This document shows, piece by piece, positions 38,975 through 48,592 of a stretch of DNA of 64,000 bases. This DNA is from DATJCV01 sp963707665. GTDB taxonomy: Bacteria; Pseudomonadota; Gammaproteobacteria; Burkholderiales; Burkholderiaceae_D. Numbering within the stretch: the stretch's first letter is position 1; each line of letters starts with the position of its first letter. Location: positions 1-64,000 of the forward strand of contig CAVPQU010000020.1 of NCBI GenBank assembly GCA_963707665.1, written 5' to 3'. Under the pieces are notes generated by a model, which was not told where the DNA came from, did not search any database, and was given only the letters and a program-made list of their open reading frames with translations. Both the position numbers and the translations under genes were made by a program.

Positions 38975-40067
38975 ATGGCAAGCGGCCTCGACCGGCGCCG
39001 CTTCCTGCGCCGTTCCGGCCAGCTCGGCGTAGCGGCACTCTTGCCTGGCGTCGGCGCCGCGGCGGCCACGCCACCAGCAAGCGCGCGGCGACTCTCATCA
39101 GGGCGCGATGGCGGTCCCGGCCTTGCCGGCCGGCGGCACGATCGCCGTGCTGGCACCGGCATCGCCCGCCGTGGACAAGCTGGAAGCTGCCGCCAGTTGG
39201 CTGCGTGGGCGCGGCTTCGTGCCGCGCCTGTTACCCGGTGCCAGCGTGCGCAGTGGCGATTACCTGGCCGGCAGCGATAGCGCGCGCCTGGCTGATCTGC
39301 ATGCGGCGTTCGCCGATCCCGCTGTCGATGCGATTTTTTGCCTGCGCGGCGGCTATGGCAGTGCGCGCCTGCTGGACCGCATCGACTTCACTCTGCTGCG
39401 CCAGCATCCCAAGCCGTTTGTCGGCTACAGCGACATCACCGCGCTGCTGCTGGCAATCACGCGTTTCGCCGGCTTTGTCACCTTTCACGGGCCGATGCTG
39501 GTCTCCGATTTGTTGATGGGCAGGCATGCGCACGCGCCGACCGAAGCAGCGTTGTGGGAATTGTTGCAGGGGCGGCGAGGCGCCGGCCAATGGCTGTCGC
39601 CGGCGCCGGAAACCGTACTGGAAACCATCACCGGTGGCAGCGCACAAGGCAGGCTGGTCGGTGGCAACCTGGCGACGATCGGCTCGACCCTGGGCACGCC
39701 GTATGAAATCGATCTGGACAACGCCATCCTGTTTATCGAAGACGTCGGCGAAACGCCGCAAAAAATCGATCGCCTGCTGACGCAGTTGCGGCTGGCCGGC
39801 AAGCTGGCGCAGTTGCGTGGCGTACTGATTGGCGATTTTTCGGAAATCGACGATCCGCGCGCCACCAACGATCATGGCGCTGCCAATCGCGAACGCCTGC
39901 GCCAGGTCTGGCGCGACTTGCTGCAGCCGCTGGCGATCCCGATCCTGGCCGGTTGGCCGAGCGGCCATTGCGAGCCGAATCTGACCTTGCCAATCGGCGC
40001 TGCGGTGCGACTCGACGCCGGTCGGCAACGACTGTGGCTGGAACAGGATGTGGTGCAAGCCGCCTGA
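38975..40067 (+). pseudogene. ldcA: Murein LD-carboxypeptidase (S66 family) with Tat signal, frameshifted
   Basis: The repaired protein has about 363 residues. The enzyme trims the terminal D-Ala of muropeptide tetrapeptides. GYSDITALLLA has the nucleophile Ser, FIEDVGE the Glu, and GHCEPNLTLPIG the His of the Ser-His-Glu triad. In another frame just upstream, from ATG 38975, lies a twin-arginine signal (DRRRFLRRSGQLGVAALLPG). Removing one A at about 39091 joins it to AMAVPALPAGGTIAVLAPASP. Without the repair the protein would start at 39108 and be cytoplasmic, like E. coli LdcA, so the export signal depends on this frameshift being an error. Confidence 0.8.
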
Positions 40068-40378
40068 AACCTTGGCCTGATTGTTGCCAAATTATTATCG
40101 ATCAAGAAGGTTTTAGCGTTAGACTGCGCGGTTGTTGTTAAACAATGTTAAATAACTGGCAAGCATGTCTATTCGGCTTTCTATCCCGACTTGCTCGTAT
40201 AAAATGGCCGACAGAAGAATAAATCTGATATGAGACAGGGGAGTTGGTAGATAGGCACGCGATGATTCCCGAGTGCCATTTGCTCACCATCTTCCCGTGA
40301 GAAGCCCTCGAGATTGCAACGCCATACCGCCTTGATTTGCCATGCCCACAAGGCGATTGCGGCTGATGCGACACAACC
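40068..40378. other. Intergenic region, ldcA / diguanylate cyclase
   Basis: The 311 bp are AT-richer than their surroundings, especially 40080-40220, and probably hold the promoter of the diguanylate cyclase gene. I see no repeat element, terminator or credible small gene. Confidence 0.4.
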
Positions 40379-41443
40379 ATGAGCAAGGAGCACCAGGGCG
40401 CGATGCAGTCGTTGCTCAATCATCTCGTTGAAATTACCGGTCATCGCGACCATAACCTGCTCGATATCTCGGTCATTTCGGCCTTGCAGGAGCTGGTCGG
40501 TGCGAGGCAGGCGCGCACCCTCGAGATTTTCAAGTTCCGCGACCAGCTGTATATCCGGCCGCGCGTCTGGCTGCAGGACGGCAAGATCGTCACCAGCGAG
40601 GAAATGCTGGAGGCCGAGCAGCCGGGCGACCCGCTGACCGAGTATCCCTTGCTGCTGTCAGCCATCGAACAGCGCTTGCACAGTGTCGAACAGCCGGCAG
40701 ACGATGGCTCGCACCTGTTATGGCTGCCGCTCTGGCTCAACGACAAGATCAGCGGCTGCCTGGAGATCCGTAGCGCCGCGCCGCTGTCCGATGAGGCACG
40801 CAGCATGATGGAAGGCATTCTGCGCGTCTATCGCAATTTCCAGAATTTGCTGGATTACAGTGAACGCGATTCGCTGACCGGACTGCTGAACCGCAAGACC
40901 TTCGACGAGAATTTTTCGCGCATGGTGTCGTGTTCGGCGCCGAAGCAGCCGGTGCCGGCACGTGGCCCGGATCGGCGCCTGCACGTCGAACACAAGGAAC
41001 AATGGCTGGCGGTCATCGACATCGATCACTTCAAGCGCGTCAACGACCGTTTCGGCCACCTGTACGGCGACGAAGTGCTGCTGCTGATCGCCAACCTGCT
41101 GCGTAGTTCGTTTCGCACCCAGGACCGCATCTTCCGCTTTGGCGGTGAGGAATTCGTGGTGCTGCTGCGCTCCACCACGCTGGCCGATGCGCGCAATATC
41201 TTCAGCCGCTTTCGCGCCAACGTCGAGAACTACCCGTTTCCGCAAGTCGGCCGGGTCACGGTCAGCATCGGCTTCGCCAACATTTCGCTGCAAACCCCGG
41301 TAGTGATCCTGGGGCACGCCGATCAGGCGCTCTACTATGCCAAGATGCACGGCCGCAACCAGGTCTGCCATTACGACGAACTGGTCGCCAACGGCGAACT
41401 GCAATCCCAGGTTTCGAACCACAACGACGTTGAATTTTTTTGA
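40379..41443 (+). CDS. Diguanylate cyclase (GGDEF) with N-terminal GAF-like region
   Basis: The protein has 354 residues. Residues 1-155 probably form a GAF-like sensor (LLWLPLWLNDKISGCLEIR). The GGDEF domain starts at DSLTGLLNRKTFDENF and has the active site RFGGEEFVVLL near residue 258. An RxxD inhibitory site (RTQD) stands five residues before it, so feedback inhibition by c-di-GMP is likely. A 25-residue insertion lies between the first helix and the WLAVIDIDHFKRVND strand. No membrane segment is present; the input signal is unknown. Confidence 0.88.
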   Translation: MSKEHQGAMQSLLNHLVEITGHRDHNLLDISVISALQELVGARQARTLEIFKFRDQLYIRPRVWLQDGKIVTSEEMLEAEQPGDPLTEYPLLLSAIEQRLHSVEQPADDGSHLLWLPLWLNDKISGCLEIRSAAPLSDEARSMMEGILRVYRNFQNLLDYSERDSLTGLLNRKTFDENFSRMVSCSAPKQPVPARGPDRRLHVEHKEQWLAVIDIDHFKRVNDRFGHLYGDEVLLLIANLLRSSFRTQDRIFRFGGEEFVVLLRSTTLADARNIFSRFRANVENYPFPQVGRVTVSIGFANISLQTPVVILGHADQALYYAKMHGRNQVCHYDELVANGELQSQVSNHNDVEFF

Positions 41444-41526
41444 GCGTCGCCCCAGTATTTCTCCCCAGTGCCTCATGCCAGAGTAGCGACGGCACTTGCC
41501 GCGCATTCGATCAGCTGTGTGACAAG

Positions 41527-41589
41527 CGAATACTCCATGCATGGAGGGCTACTGTCTCAGGTAAAATATGCATCTGTGCAGCATACCCC
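41527..41589 (+). repeat. Paired-decamer element, copy 8
   Basis: CGAATACTCC (41527-41536) and AGCATACCCC (41580-41589) start 53 bp apart. TAAAATATGCATCTG corresponds to the inner block. It lies in the 393-bp gap between the diguanylate cyclase and rarD; the remainder of the gap contains no recognisable gene. Confidence 0.7.
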
Positions 41590-41836
41590 TATAAAACCCT
41601 TTTTTGCAAAGGATGACACAGGTATCGCAGTGACTTGCCGGCGCGGCTTTCGGACGGGCGCGGAATTGGGCTTGCAGCGCCATGCATCAGCAATAGTCTC
41701 GCTGGCTCCAAAGCCAATTACTGCGATAATCGCCGACCTCATAAAAAATTTGTCCCGGCTTCAGGGCTGTCACAAACAATCGCCACCACACTGCCTGGCT
41801 GCCAGCCGGCAGCCACTCTTTCACGATCGAACCGTC

Positions 41837-42727
41837 ATGCAAACTGGCATGCTTTACGCCGCCCTGGCCTACATCATGTGGGGCGTGTTTCCGCTGTATT
41901 TCAAAGCGCTGCAGGCGATTCCCTCGTTCGAGATCCTGGTGCACCGGATGCTGTGGTCGCTGGTGTTCGTGCTGATCGTGCTGGCGCTGCGCCGGCAATG
42001 GGCCTGGCTGCGCGACGTGCTGCACCGGCCGCGCGTGCTGGCGGCATTCACCGCCAGCGCGCTACTGCTGGCGGCCAACTGGCTGCTGTACATCTGGGCC
42101 GTCAACAATGACCGCGTGGTCGACGCCAGTCTCGGCTATTTCATGAATCCGCTGGTCAACATCGTGCTCGGCCTGGTGCTGCTGAAGGAACGGCTGCGTC
42201 CGGTGCAATGGGCGGCGGTGGCGCTGGCCGCTGCCGGCGTCGCCTGGCTGACCTGGCAAGCCGGCCATCCGCCCTGGACCAGTCTGGCGCTGGCCGCCAG
42301 TTTCGGCGCCTATGGCCTGCTGCGCAAGATCGCCCCGCTCGGGCCGCTGGAGGGATTGTCGCTGGAAGCGCTGCTGCTGTTTCCGCTCGCCTTCGGCTAT
42401 CTGCTGTACCTGAGCCTGGCCGGCCATAATTCCTTTTTCGCGGTGGCGCCGGTGACGCAATGGCTGCTGGTGGCGGCCGGGCCGATCACGGCGATCCCGC
42501 TGCTGCTGTTCGCCGCCGGCGCGCGCCGCATCCCGATGTCGCTTTTGGGATTGCTGCAATACCTGAGCCCGAGCCTGCAGCTGCTGCTCGGCGTCTGGCT
42601 GTACCACGAGCCGTTCGACAGTGTCCGCCTGGTCGGCTTCGCGCTGATCTGGTCCGGGCTGGCGCTGTATTCGGTGGAAGGCTTGTGGCGCGGCTTCAAG
42701 AGCCGCGTGCCGGGCGCCGCCGCCTGA
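41837..42727 (+). CDS. rarD: RarD-type EamA transporter
   Basis: This 296-residue protein has ten membrane helices made of two EamA repeats. GMLYAALAYIMWGVFPLYFK at the start and WLLYIWAVNNDRVVDASLGY with FMNPLVNIVLGLVLLKERL are characteristic of RarD. Its name comes from a chloramphenicol-sensitivity phenotype, but its substrate is not established. The ATG at 41837 is used; the frame upstream is open but overlaps the decamer element. It ends 9 bp from the convergent kup gene. Confidence 0.9.
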   Translation: MQTGMLYAALAYIMWGVFPLYFKALQAIPSFEILVHRMLWSLVFVLIVLALRRQWAWLRDVLHRPRVLAAFTASALLLAANWLLYIWAVNNDRVVDASLGYFMNPLVNIVLGLVLLKERLRPVQWAAVALAAAGVAWLTWQAGHPPWTSLALAASFGAYGLLRKIAPLGPLEGLSLEALLLFPLAFGYLLYLSLAGHNSFFAVAPVTQWLLVAAGPITAIPLLLFAAGARRIPMSLLGLLQYLSPSLQLLLGVWLYHEPFDSVRLVGFALIWSGLALYSVEGLWRGFKSRVPGAAA

Positions 42728-42736
42728 GGCCCGGCG

Positions 42737-44608
42737 TCAGATCGTCACCTGGGTTCCCAGTTCGATCACCCGATTGAACGGCACCTGGTAGTAATCGGCG
42801 GCGCCGCGCGCATTGCGCGACATGGTGATGAACAGCCGTTCGCGCCATGGTGCCATGCCCTCGCCGGGATACGCCAGCACCGTCTGGCGCGCGATGAAGT
42901 AGGAAGTCTCCATGGTTTCGCATTGCAGCTCGGGCGGCGCCAGCTCCAGCGCCTTCGGGATATTCGGCTCATCCTTGAAGCCGTAATACACGTCGAACTG
43001 GTAACAACCATGACCCAGCGGCCGCACGCGCAGTCGCTCGCTGCGCTCCACCCACGGGATGTCGCGGATATGCACGGTCAGGAACACCACGCGCTCGTGC
43101 AGCACTTTGTTGTGCGCCAGGTTGTGCAGCATCGCGTGCGGCACGCCGTCGGTCTCGCCGCGCAGGAAAATCGCCGTGCCGGGCACCCGCACCGGCGGCG
43201 CGACGAACAGCGCCCGCAGGAAATCCTCGAGCGGCACCGCGTCCTTGCGCAGATTGTCGAATACCATCGCGCGACCGCGCTTCCAGGTCAGCATCACGAT
43301 GAACAGCAGCAGGCCGAGCAGCAGCGGGAACCAGCCGCCGTGCAGGACCTTCAACAGGTTGGCGGAGAAAAAGGCCACGTCGATCACCAGGAAGAAACCG
43401 GTGGTGGCGATGCACAGCAGCAGGTTGTATTTCCAGCCGTAGCGCACCACGAAGAAGGTCAGCACGGTGGTCACCAGCATGGTGCCGGTGACCGCGATGC
43501 CGTAGGCCGCCGCCAGATGGGACGAGGAGCCGAAGCCGATCACCGCCAGCAGCACCGCCGACAGCTGCAGCCAGTTCACCAGCGGCATGTAGATCTGGCC
43601 GATTTCGGACGCTGACGTGTGCTCGACGCGCATGCGCGGCAGGAAGCCCAGCGCGATCGCCTGCTTGGTCATCGAGAAGGTGCCGGAAATCGTCGCCTGT
43701 GAAGCGATCACGGTGGCTGCGGTCGACAGCAGCACCAGCGGATAAATGCTCCAGTCGCCCAGCTGCTGGTAAAACGGATTGCCGATGGCGGCCGGGTTCT
43801 TGAGCAGCAGCGCGCCCTGGCCCAGATAGTTCAATGCCAGTGCCGGGAATGCCACCAGAAACCACGCCACGCGGATCGGCCTCGGCCCGAAGTGGCCGAC
43901 GTCGGCGTACAGCGCCTCGGCGCCGGTGAACGCCAGCACCACCGCGCCCAGCGCGATGAAGGCCAGCATCCGATTCTGGTACAGGAACGACAGCGCGTGC
44001 CATGGGTTCAGCGCCGCCAGGATTTGCGGCGTCTGCCAGATATTGACCAGCCCCATCGCCGCCAGGCTGGCGAACCACAGCGTCATCACCGGCCCGAACC
44101 ATTTGCCGATGCCGGCCGTGCCTCTGGCCTGGAGGCTGTACAGCGCGATCAGCACCGCCACCGTCAGCGGCACCACGTAGGGCGTCAGCGCCGGCGTGGC
44201 GATTTCCAGCCCCTCGACGGCCGACAGCACCGAAATCGCCGGCGTGATCACGCTATCGCCGTAAAACAGCGTGGCACCGGCCAGGCCCAGCAGCATCAGC
44301 GGCGCATACACGCGCGAGTTCCTGCCCATCGACGACAGCGCCAGCGCCGTCAAGGCCATGATGCCGCCCTCGCCGTGGTTATCGGCGCGCAGGATCAGCG
44401 TGACATACTTGAGGGACACCACAATGGTCAGTCCCCACACGATCAGCGACACCACTCCCAACAGGTTGGCAGTGTTGAACGCCAGCCCGTGCTCCGTGGC
44501 GAACACTTCCTTCATCGTGTACAGGGGGCTGGTGCCGATATCGCCGTAGACGATACCGATCGCGGCCAGCGTCAAGGCGGTCAAGCCGCTTTTTTGGGCG
44601 GTGGACAA
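42737..44608 (-). CDS. kup: Low-affinity potassium uptake protein Kup
   Basis: This potassium-proton symporter has about 12 membrane helices and a cytoplasmic C-terminal domain. SGLTALTLAAIGIVYGDIGT and SPLYTMKEVF, then LRADNHGEGGIMALTALAL and FYGDSVITPAISVLSAVEG, are hallmark Kup motifs. From the TTG at 44608 (LSTAQKSGL) the protein has 623 residues, the usual length. An in-frame ATG at 44761 would add 51 non-conserved residues and leave only 29 bp before the divergent ettA start, so the TTG is preferred, without a clear ribosome site. Confidence 0.88.
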   Translation of the reverse strand: MSTAQKSGLTALTLAAIGIVYGDIGTSPLYTMKEVFATEHGLAFNTANLLGVVSLIVWGLTIVVSLKYVTLILRADNHGEGGIMALTALALSSMGRNSRVYAPLMLLGLAGATLFYGDSVITPAISVLSAVEGLEIATPALTPYVVPLTVAVLIALYSLQARGTAGIGKWFGPVMTLWFASLAAMGLVNIWQTPQILAALNPWHALSFLYQNRMLAFIALGAVVLAFTGAEALYADVGHFGPRPIRVAWFLVAFPALALNYLGQGALLLKNPAAIGNPFYQQLGDWSIYPLVLLSTAATVIASQATISGTFSMTKQAIALGFLPRMRVEHTSASEIGQIYMPLVNWLQLSAVLLAVIGFGSSSHLAAAYGIAVTGTMLVTTVLTFFVVRYGWKYNLLLCIATTGFFLVIDVAFFSANLLKVLHGGWFPLLLGLLLFIVMLTWKRGRAMVFDNLRKDAVPLEDFLRALFVAPPVRVPGTAIFLRGETDGVPHAMLHNLAHNKVLHERVVFLTVHIRDIPWVERSERLRVRPLGHGCYQFDVYYGFKDEPNIPKALELAPPELQCETMETSYFIARQTVLAYPGEGMAPWRERLFITMSRNARGAADYYQVPFNRVIELGTQVTI

Positions 44609-44790
44609 GGCTGGATGAATGAGCTGTCGAGCATTGCACGCTAAGGCAGCGATGCCGGAAAAGCAAGAAAATCTGCAGGGCGACCCGATTGGGATCAATT
44701 GGCGCCGAGCCGGGAGCGCGCTCGCCCCACTCGCGCTGGCATCGGTTATCCTTGGGTTCATTTTTCACTAGCGTCAACGCTCACATTCCT

Positions 44791-46458
44791 ATGGCCAATT
44801 ACGTCTACACCATGAACCGCGTCGGCAAGATCGTGCCGCCCAAGCGGCAGATCCTGAAGGACATTTCCTTGTCATTTTTTCCGGGCGCCAAGATTGGCGT
44901 CCTCGGCCTGAACGGCTCCGGCAAATCGACGCTGCTGAAGATCATGGCCGGCATCGATACCGACATCCAGGGCGAAGCGGTGCCGATGCCGGGCTTGAGC
45001 ATCGGCTATCTGCCACAGGAGCCGCAACTCGATCCGGAGCAAACGGTGCGCCAGGCGGTCGAATCCGGCCTGGGCGAAGCCTTCGAAGCGCAAGCCAAGC
45101 TGGACGCGGTGTACGCCGCCTACGCTGAAGAAGACGCCGACTTCGACGCGTTGGCCGCCGAACAGGCTCGCCTCGAAGACATCCTGGCGACCGCCGGCGA
45201 CGGCAACTTGGATCTGCAACTGGAAATGGCGGCCGATGCGTTGCGCCTGCCGCCGTGGGACGCCAAGATCGGCGTGCTCTCGGGCGGCGAAAAGCGCCGC
45301 GTCGCGCTGTGCCGCCTGTTGCTGTCCAAGCCCGACATGCTGCTGCTGGACGAGCCGACCAACCACCTGGACGCCGAATCGGTCGAATGGCTGGAGCAGT
45401 TCCTGCTGCGCTTCCCCGGCACCGTGGTTGGCATCACCCATGACCGCTACTTCCTCGACAATGCCGCCGAATGGATCCTGGAACTCGACCGCGGCCACGG
45501 CATTCCATGGAAAGGCAATTACAGTTCCTGGCTGGAACAGAAGGGTAACCGCCTGAAGCAGGAAGAGGCAACCGAGTCCTCGCGCCAGAAAACCATCGCC
45601 AAGGAACTCGAATGGGTGCGCCAAAATCCGAAGGGCCGCCAGGCCAAGAGCAAGGCGCGGCTGGCCCGCTTCAACGAGCTGTCCGAACACGAATACCAAA
45701 AGCGCAACGAGACCCAGGAAATTTTCATTCCAGTCGCCGAGCGGCTCGGCAATGACGTGATCGAATTCAAGAATGTGTCGAAAGCCTTCGGCGACCGGCT
45801 GCTGATCGACGACCTCAGCTTCGTGGTGCCGGCCGGCGCGATCGTCGGCATCATCGGCCCCAACGGTGCCGGCAAATCGACCTTGTTCAAGATGATCACC
45901 GGCAAAGAGCAGCCGGACAGCGGCGAAGTCGCGATTGGCCAGACCGCGCAGGTGTCGATCGTCGACCAAAGCCGCGATTCGCTGTCCGACGCCAAGACCG
46001 TATTTGAAGACGTTTGTGGCGGCAACGACCTGATCACCGTCGGCCGCTTCGAAATGCCGTCGCGCGCCTATCTGGGCCGCTTCAATTTCAAAGGCGGCGA
46101 CCAGCAAAAAGTGGTCGGCAATCTGTCTGGCGGTGAACGCGGCCGGCTGCATCTGGCGAAAACCCTGATGCAGGGCGGTAACGTGCTGCTGCTCGATGAA
46201 CCGTCCAACGACCTCGACGTCGAAACCCTGCGCGCGCTGGAAGATGCCTTGCTCGAATTCGCCGGCAGCGTGATGGTGATTTCCCATGACCGCTGGTTCC
46301 TGGACCGGATCGCGACCCACATCCTGGCGGCCGAAGGCGATTCGAAATGGACCTTCTTCGACGGCAACTATCAGGAATACGAAGCCGACAAGAAGAAGCG
46401 CCTGGGCGAAGAAGGGGCGAAACCGAAGCGGATTCGCTACAAGCCGATTTCGCGCTGA
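44791..46458 (+). CDS. ettA: Energy-dependent translational throttle protein EttA (ABC-F)
   Basis: This 555-residue protein has the same length as E. coli EttA. Two ABC domains are present: Walker A GLNGSGKST near residue 38 with LSGGEKRRVALCRLL, and GPNGAGKST near 356 with LSGGERGRLHLAKTL. The linker (RLKQEEATESSRQKTIAKEL, then GRQAKSKARLARFNEL) and the MANYVYTMNRVGKIVPPKR start are specific to EttA. There are no membrane domains; it acts at the ribosomal E site in response to ADP/ATP ratio. Confidence 0.95.
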   Translation: MANYVYTMNRVGKIVPPKRQILKDISLSFFPGAKIGVLGLNGSGKSTLLKIMAGIDTDIQGEAVPMPGLSIGYLPQEPQLDPEQTVRQAVESGLGEAFEAQAKLDAVYAAYAEEDADFDALAAEQARLEDILATAGDGNLDLQLEMAADALRLPPWDAKIGVLSGGEKRRVALCRLLLSKPDMLLLDEPTNHLDAESVEWLEQFLLRFPGTVVGITHDRYFLDNAAEWILELDRGHGIPWKGNYSSWLEQKGNRLKQEEATESSRQKTIAKELEWVRQNPKGRQAKSKARLARFNELSEHEYQKRNETQEIFIPVAERLGNDVIEFKNVSKAFGDRLLIDDLSFVVPAGAIVGIIGPNGAGKSTLFKMITGKEQPDSGEVAIGQTAQVSIVDQSRDSLSDAKTVFEDVCGGNDLITVGRFEMPSRAYLGRFNFKGGDQQKVVGNLSGGERGRLHLAKTLMQGGNVLLLDEPSNDLDVETLRALEDALLEFAGSVMVISHDRWFLDRIATHILAAEGDSKWTFFDGNYQEYEADKKKRLGEEGAKPKRIRYKPISR

Positions 46459-46666
46459 CCCCAGGCTGTTCGCCTCTGGTGACTACGGCGGGCGGCGTGT
46501 TCGATGCCGCCCTTCCATCTTTTTCCGCATTTTGTTGAGCTTGCTCAACTCGGCTCGCGTCGCATAAATCGCCACTACTCTTTGCCATCATCGACGGCTA
46601 TATTGAAACGACATATAGAACGACGGAGGAGACGTGTCCACGATCGTCTTTTACCGGAGATGTGCC

Positions 46667-46852
46667 ATGAAATACGCCTTACTCTTCTGCGCCACCGTAC
46701 TGCTGTCTGCCTGTTCCAGCATGGGGCATTGGGGCAGCAGCGAACCCAGCAGCATGAACAGCAGCGGTTCCAGCGGGATGCGCAACGATAGCTCCAACGA
46801 CAATTCAAGGTATCCGCACATACCCCAGCCCGGGGATACGTATTACCCTTGA
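46667..46852 (+). CDS. Small lipoprotein, Ser-rich
   Basis: This 61-residue protein has a signal peptide MKYALLFCATVLLSAC with a lipobox, and a mature part of Ser, Asn, Gly and Pro ending QPGDTYYP. It would be an outer-membrane lipoprotein of unknown function. ATG 46667 gives the signal peptide; a GTG at 46634 after GGAGGAGAC is the alternative start and has the better ribosome site. Confidence 0.65.
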   Translation: MKYALLFCATVLLSACSSMGHWGSSEPSSMNSSGSSGMRNDSSNDNSRYPHIPQPGDTYYP

Positions 46853-47170
46853 TTGATCATGCTCGCCGTAGATTTTATCCGCGACGATTCCAGTCGCGCA
46901 TGCCAGTCCGGCTCTAATCGAATTGCGGCGCGGGTCGCTCCGGCACTTCACTTGCACGGGTCGGGCTAGAAGTGAAATGAACGACCCAGCAGTTTGCGCT
47001 TGCCTGTCTTGGTGGCAGTGCTGGCACGCAATGTGCAAACAATGGTTTTGTCCGACGTACGGCCTTGGCGGCCCTGTCGGCTGCGCCGTTTACAATAAGG
47101 TTTCCTGCCTGCCACCTTGCACATCGCCGGCCCACCGATACCGCGCTTGCTTCTGAATGGAGTGTCACGC
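46853..47170. other. Intergenic region before the DUF2520 gene
   Basis: The 318 bp hold no convincing gene, terminator or paired-decamer element. The last 50 bp are open in the frame of the next gene, whose start codon is uncertain. Confidence 0.4.
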
Positions 47171-48013
47171 TTGACCGACCCGGCCCACCCGCATCCGATA
47201 CCTGTCACTTTCAATCTGATCGGTCCCGGCCGCTTGGGCCAAACTCTGGCCCGGCTCTGGCACGATGCCGGCCTGATCACGCTGGCCGGAGTGCTGGGCC
47301 GGACTGCGGTGCGCACCGAAGCCGCTCTGCGTTTCATGGGCAGCGGCCAGGCGCGCGACTGGAACACGCTGGCGCGCGCCCAGTTGACTCTATTGGCAAC
47401 ACCGGACGACATGTTGCCGGCAGTGGTCAGCGCCTTGGCGGCCAGTGACGCGATCGGCCCCGGCACGGTGGTGTTTCACTGCAGCGGTGCGCTGTCCAGT
47501 GCGGTGCTGGAACCCTTGCGGGCGCGCGGGGCATTGCTGGCCAGCGTCCATCCACTGAAGTCGTTTGCCGACCCGCAACGAGCCATCCACGATTTTGCCG
47601 GCACCTGGTGCGCCTGCGAAGGCGAGGCGGCGGCGCTGGCGACAATTGCTCCCCTGTTCGATGCCATCGGCGGTCGCCGTTTCATGCTGAACGCGGAGCA
47701 CAAGCTGCTGTACCATGCTGGCGCGGTGCTGGCCTGCAATCATCTGGTGGCGCTGATGGAAGGCGCGTTGCGCTGCATGGAACAGGCTGGTGTGCCGCGC
47801 GCGACGGCGTGGCCGGCGCTGCGGCCGCTGATCGATGGCACGCTGGCCAATCTCGATGCCGGCAGCACCAGTAGCGCGTTGACCGGCCCGGTTGCACGTG
47901 GCGACCTGGCCACCATACGGCGGGAAATCGAGGCGACGGCGCAAGTCGATGGCCTGGTCTGCGAGACCTATCGCGTCCTGTCGCAGCTGGCGGCCGAGCT
48001 GACTCACACATAA
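47171..48013 (+). CDS. Rossmann-like / DUF2520 domain protein
   Basis: The protein has 280 residues. VTFNLIGPGRLGQTLARLW is an N-terminal NAD(P)-binding Rossmann motif; FHCSGALSSAVLEPLRARGA and ASVHPLKSFADP, then LLYHAGAVLACNHLVALME belong to the DUF2520 domain, which resembles the C-terminal part of NADP-dependent reductases such as ProC. An oxidoreductase activity is likely but unproven. The start is uncertain: TTG 47171 follows GGAG at about eight bases; GTG 47162 and TTG 47117 are also in frame. Confidence 0.8.
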   Translation: MTDPAHPHPIPVTFNLIGPGRLGQTLARLWHDAGLITLAGVLGRTAVRTEAALRFMGSGQARDWNTLARAQLTLLATPDDMLPAVVSALAASDAIGPGTVVFHCSGALSSAVLEPLRARGALLASVHPLKSFADPQRAIHDFAGTWCACEGEAAALATIAPLFDAIGGRRFMLNAEHKLLYHAGAVLACNHLVALMEGALRCMEQAGVPRATAWPALRPLIDGTLANLDAGSTSSALTGPVARGDLATIRREIEATAQVDGLVCETYRVLSQLAAELTHT

Positions 48014-48127
48014 AATTAAAATATAGAGGCGCCAGTTGCGCGCGGCCCTGAATCTCGGGTAACGTGCGGCCACGATCCGGCTCCTTGCAGGCGGATCGTT
48101 CCATCAACAATAAACAGGGGGCAAGAC

Positions 48128-48472
48128 ATGACATTCGTGGATGCTGTGAAAACCTGCTTTACCAAGTACGCCGATTTCAACGGCCGTGCCGCACGCTCGG
48201 AGTACTGGTGGTACACGCTGTTTATCATCATCGCCAGCCTACTGTTGTCGAAGGTCAGCGACACCGTATCCTTGCTGTTCGGGCTGGCGACATTGCTGCC
48301 GTCGATCGCGGTGGCGGCACGCCGCCTGCACGACACCAATCGCAGCGGCTGGCTGCAACTGATCGCGCTGATCCCGATTCTGGGTTGGCTGGTATTGCTG
48401 TATTTCCTGGTGCAGGAAGCGCAGGAACCGAATCGTTTCGGCACCGCACCCGTGCTGGAGGCAACACCCTAA
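48128..48472 (+). CDS. DUF805 membrane protein
   Basis: This 114-residue protein has the DUF805 pattern: YADFNGRAARSEYWWYTLF, then two or three helices and AVAARRLHDTNRSGWLQLIA, ending EPNRFG. The family is common and of unknown role. AGGGGGCAAGAC gives a good ribosome site. Confidence 0.9.
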   Translation: MTFVDAVKTCFTKYADFNGRAARSEYWWYTLFIIIASLLLSKVSDTVSLLFGLATLLPSIAVAARRLHDTNRSGWLQLIALIPILGWLVLLYFLVQEAQEPNRFGTAPVLEATP

Positions 48473-48592
48473 TCCGGTGGCCTGTCTGACGCCGTGCCGC
48501 TGGCGGCATGGCGTCAGATGCCGTCAGTTGTTTTTGCCGCTGCGTCGATGCCGGCATTCGCCGCATCTCCTTTCTTCTCCGTTTGCCTGCCA

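Noticed and set aside
46811..46830. CACATACCCC match to the second decamer
   Set aside because: It lies within the small lipoprotein gene with no first decamer 53 bp upstream.
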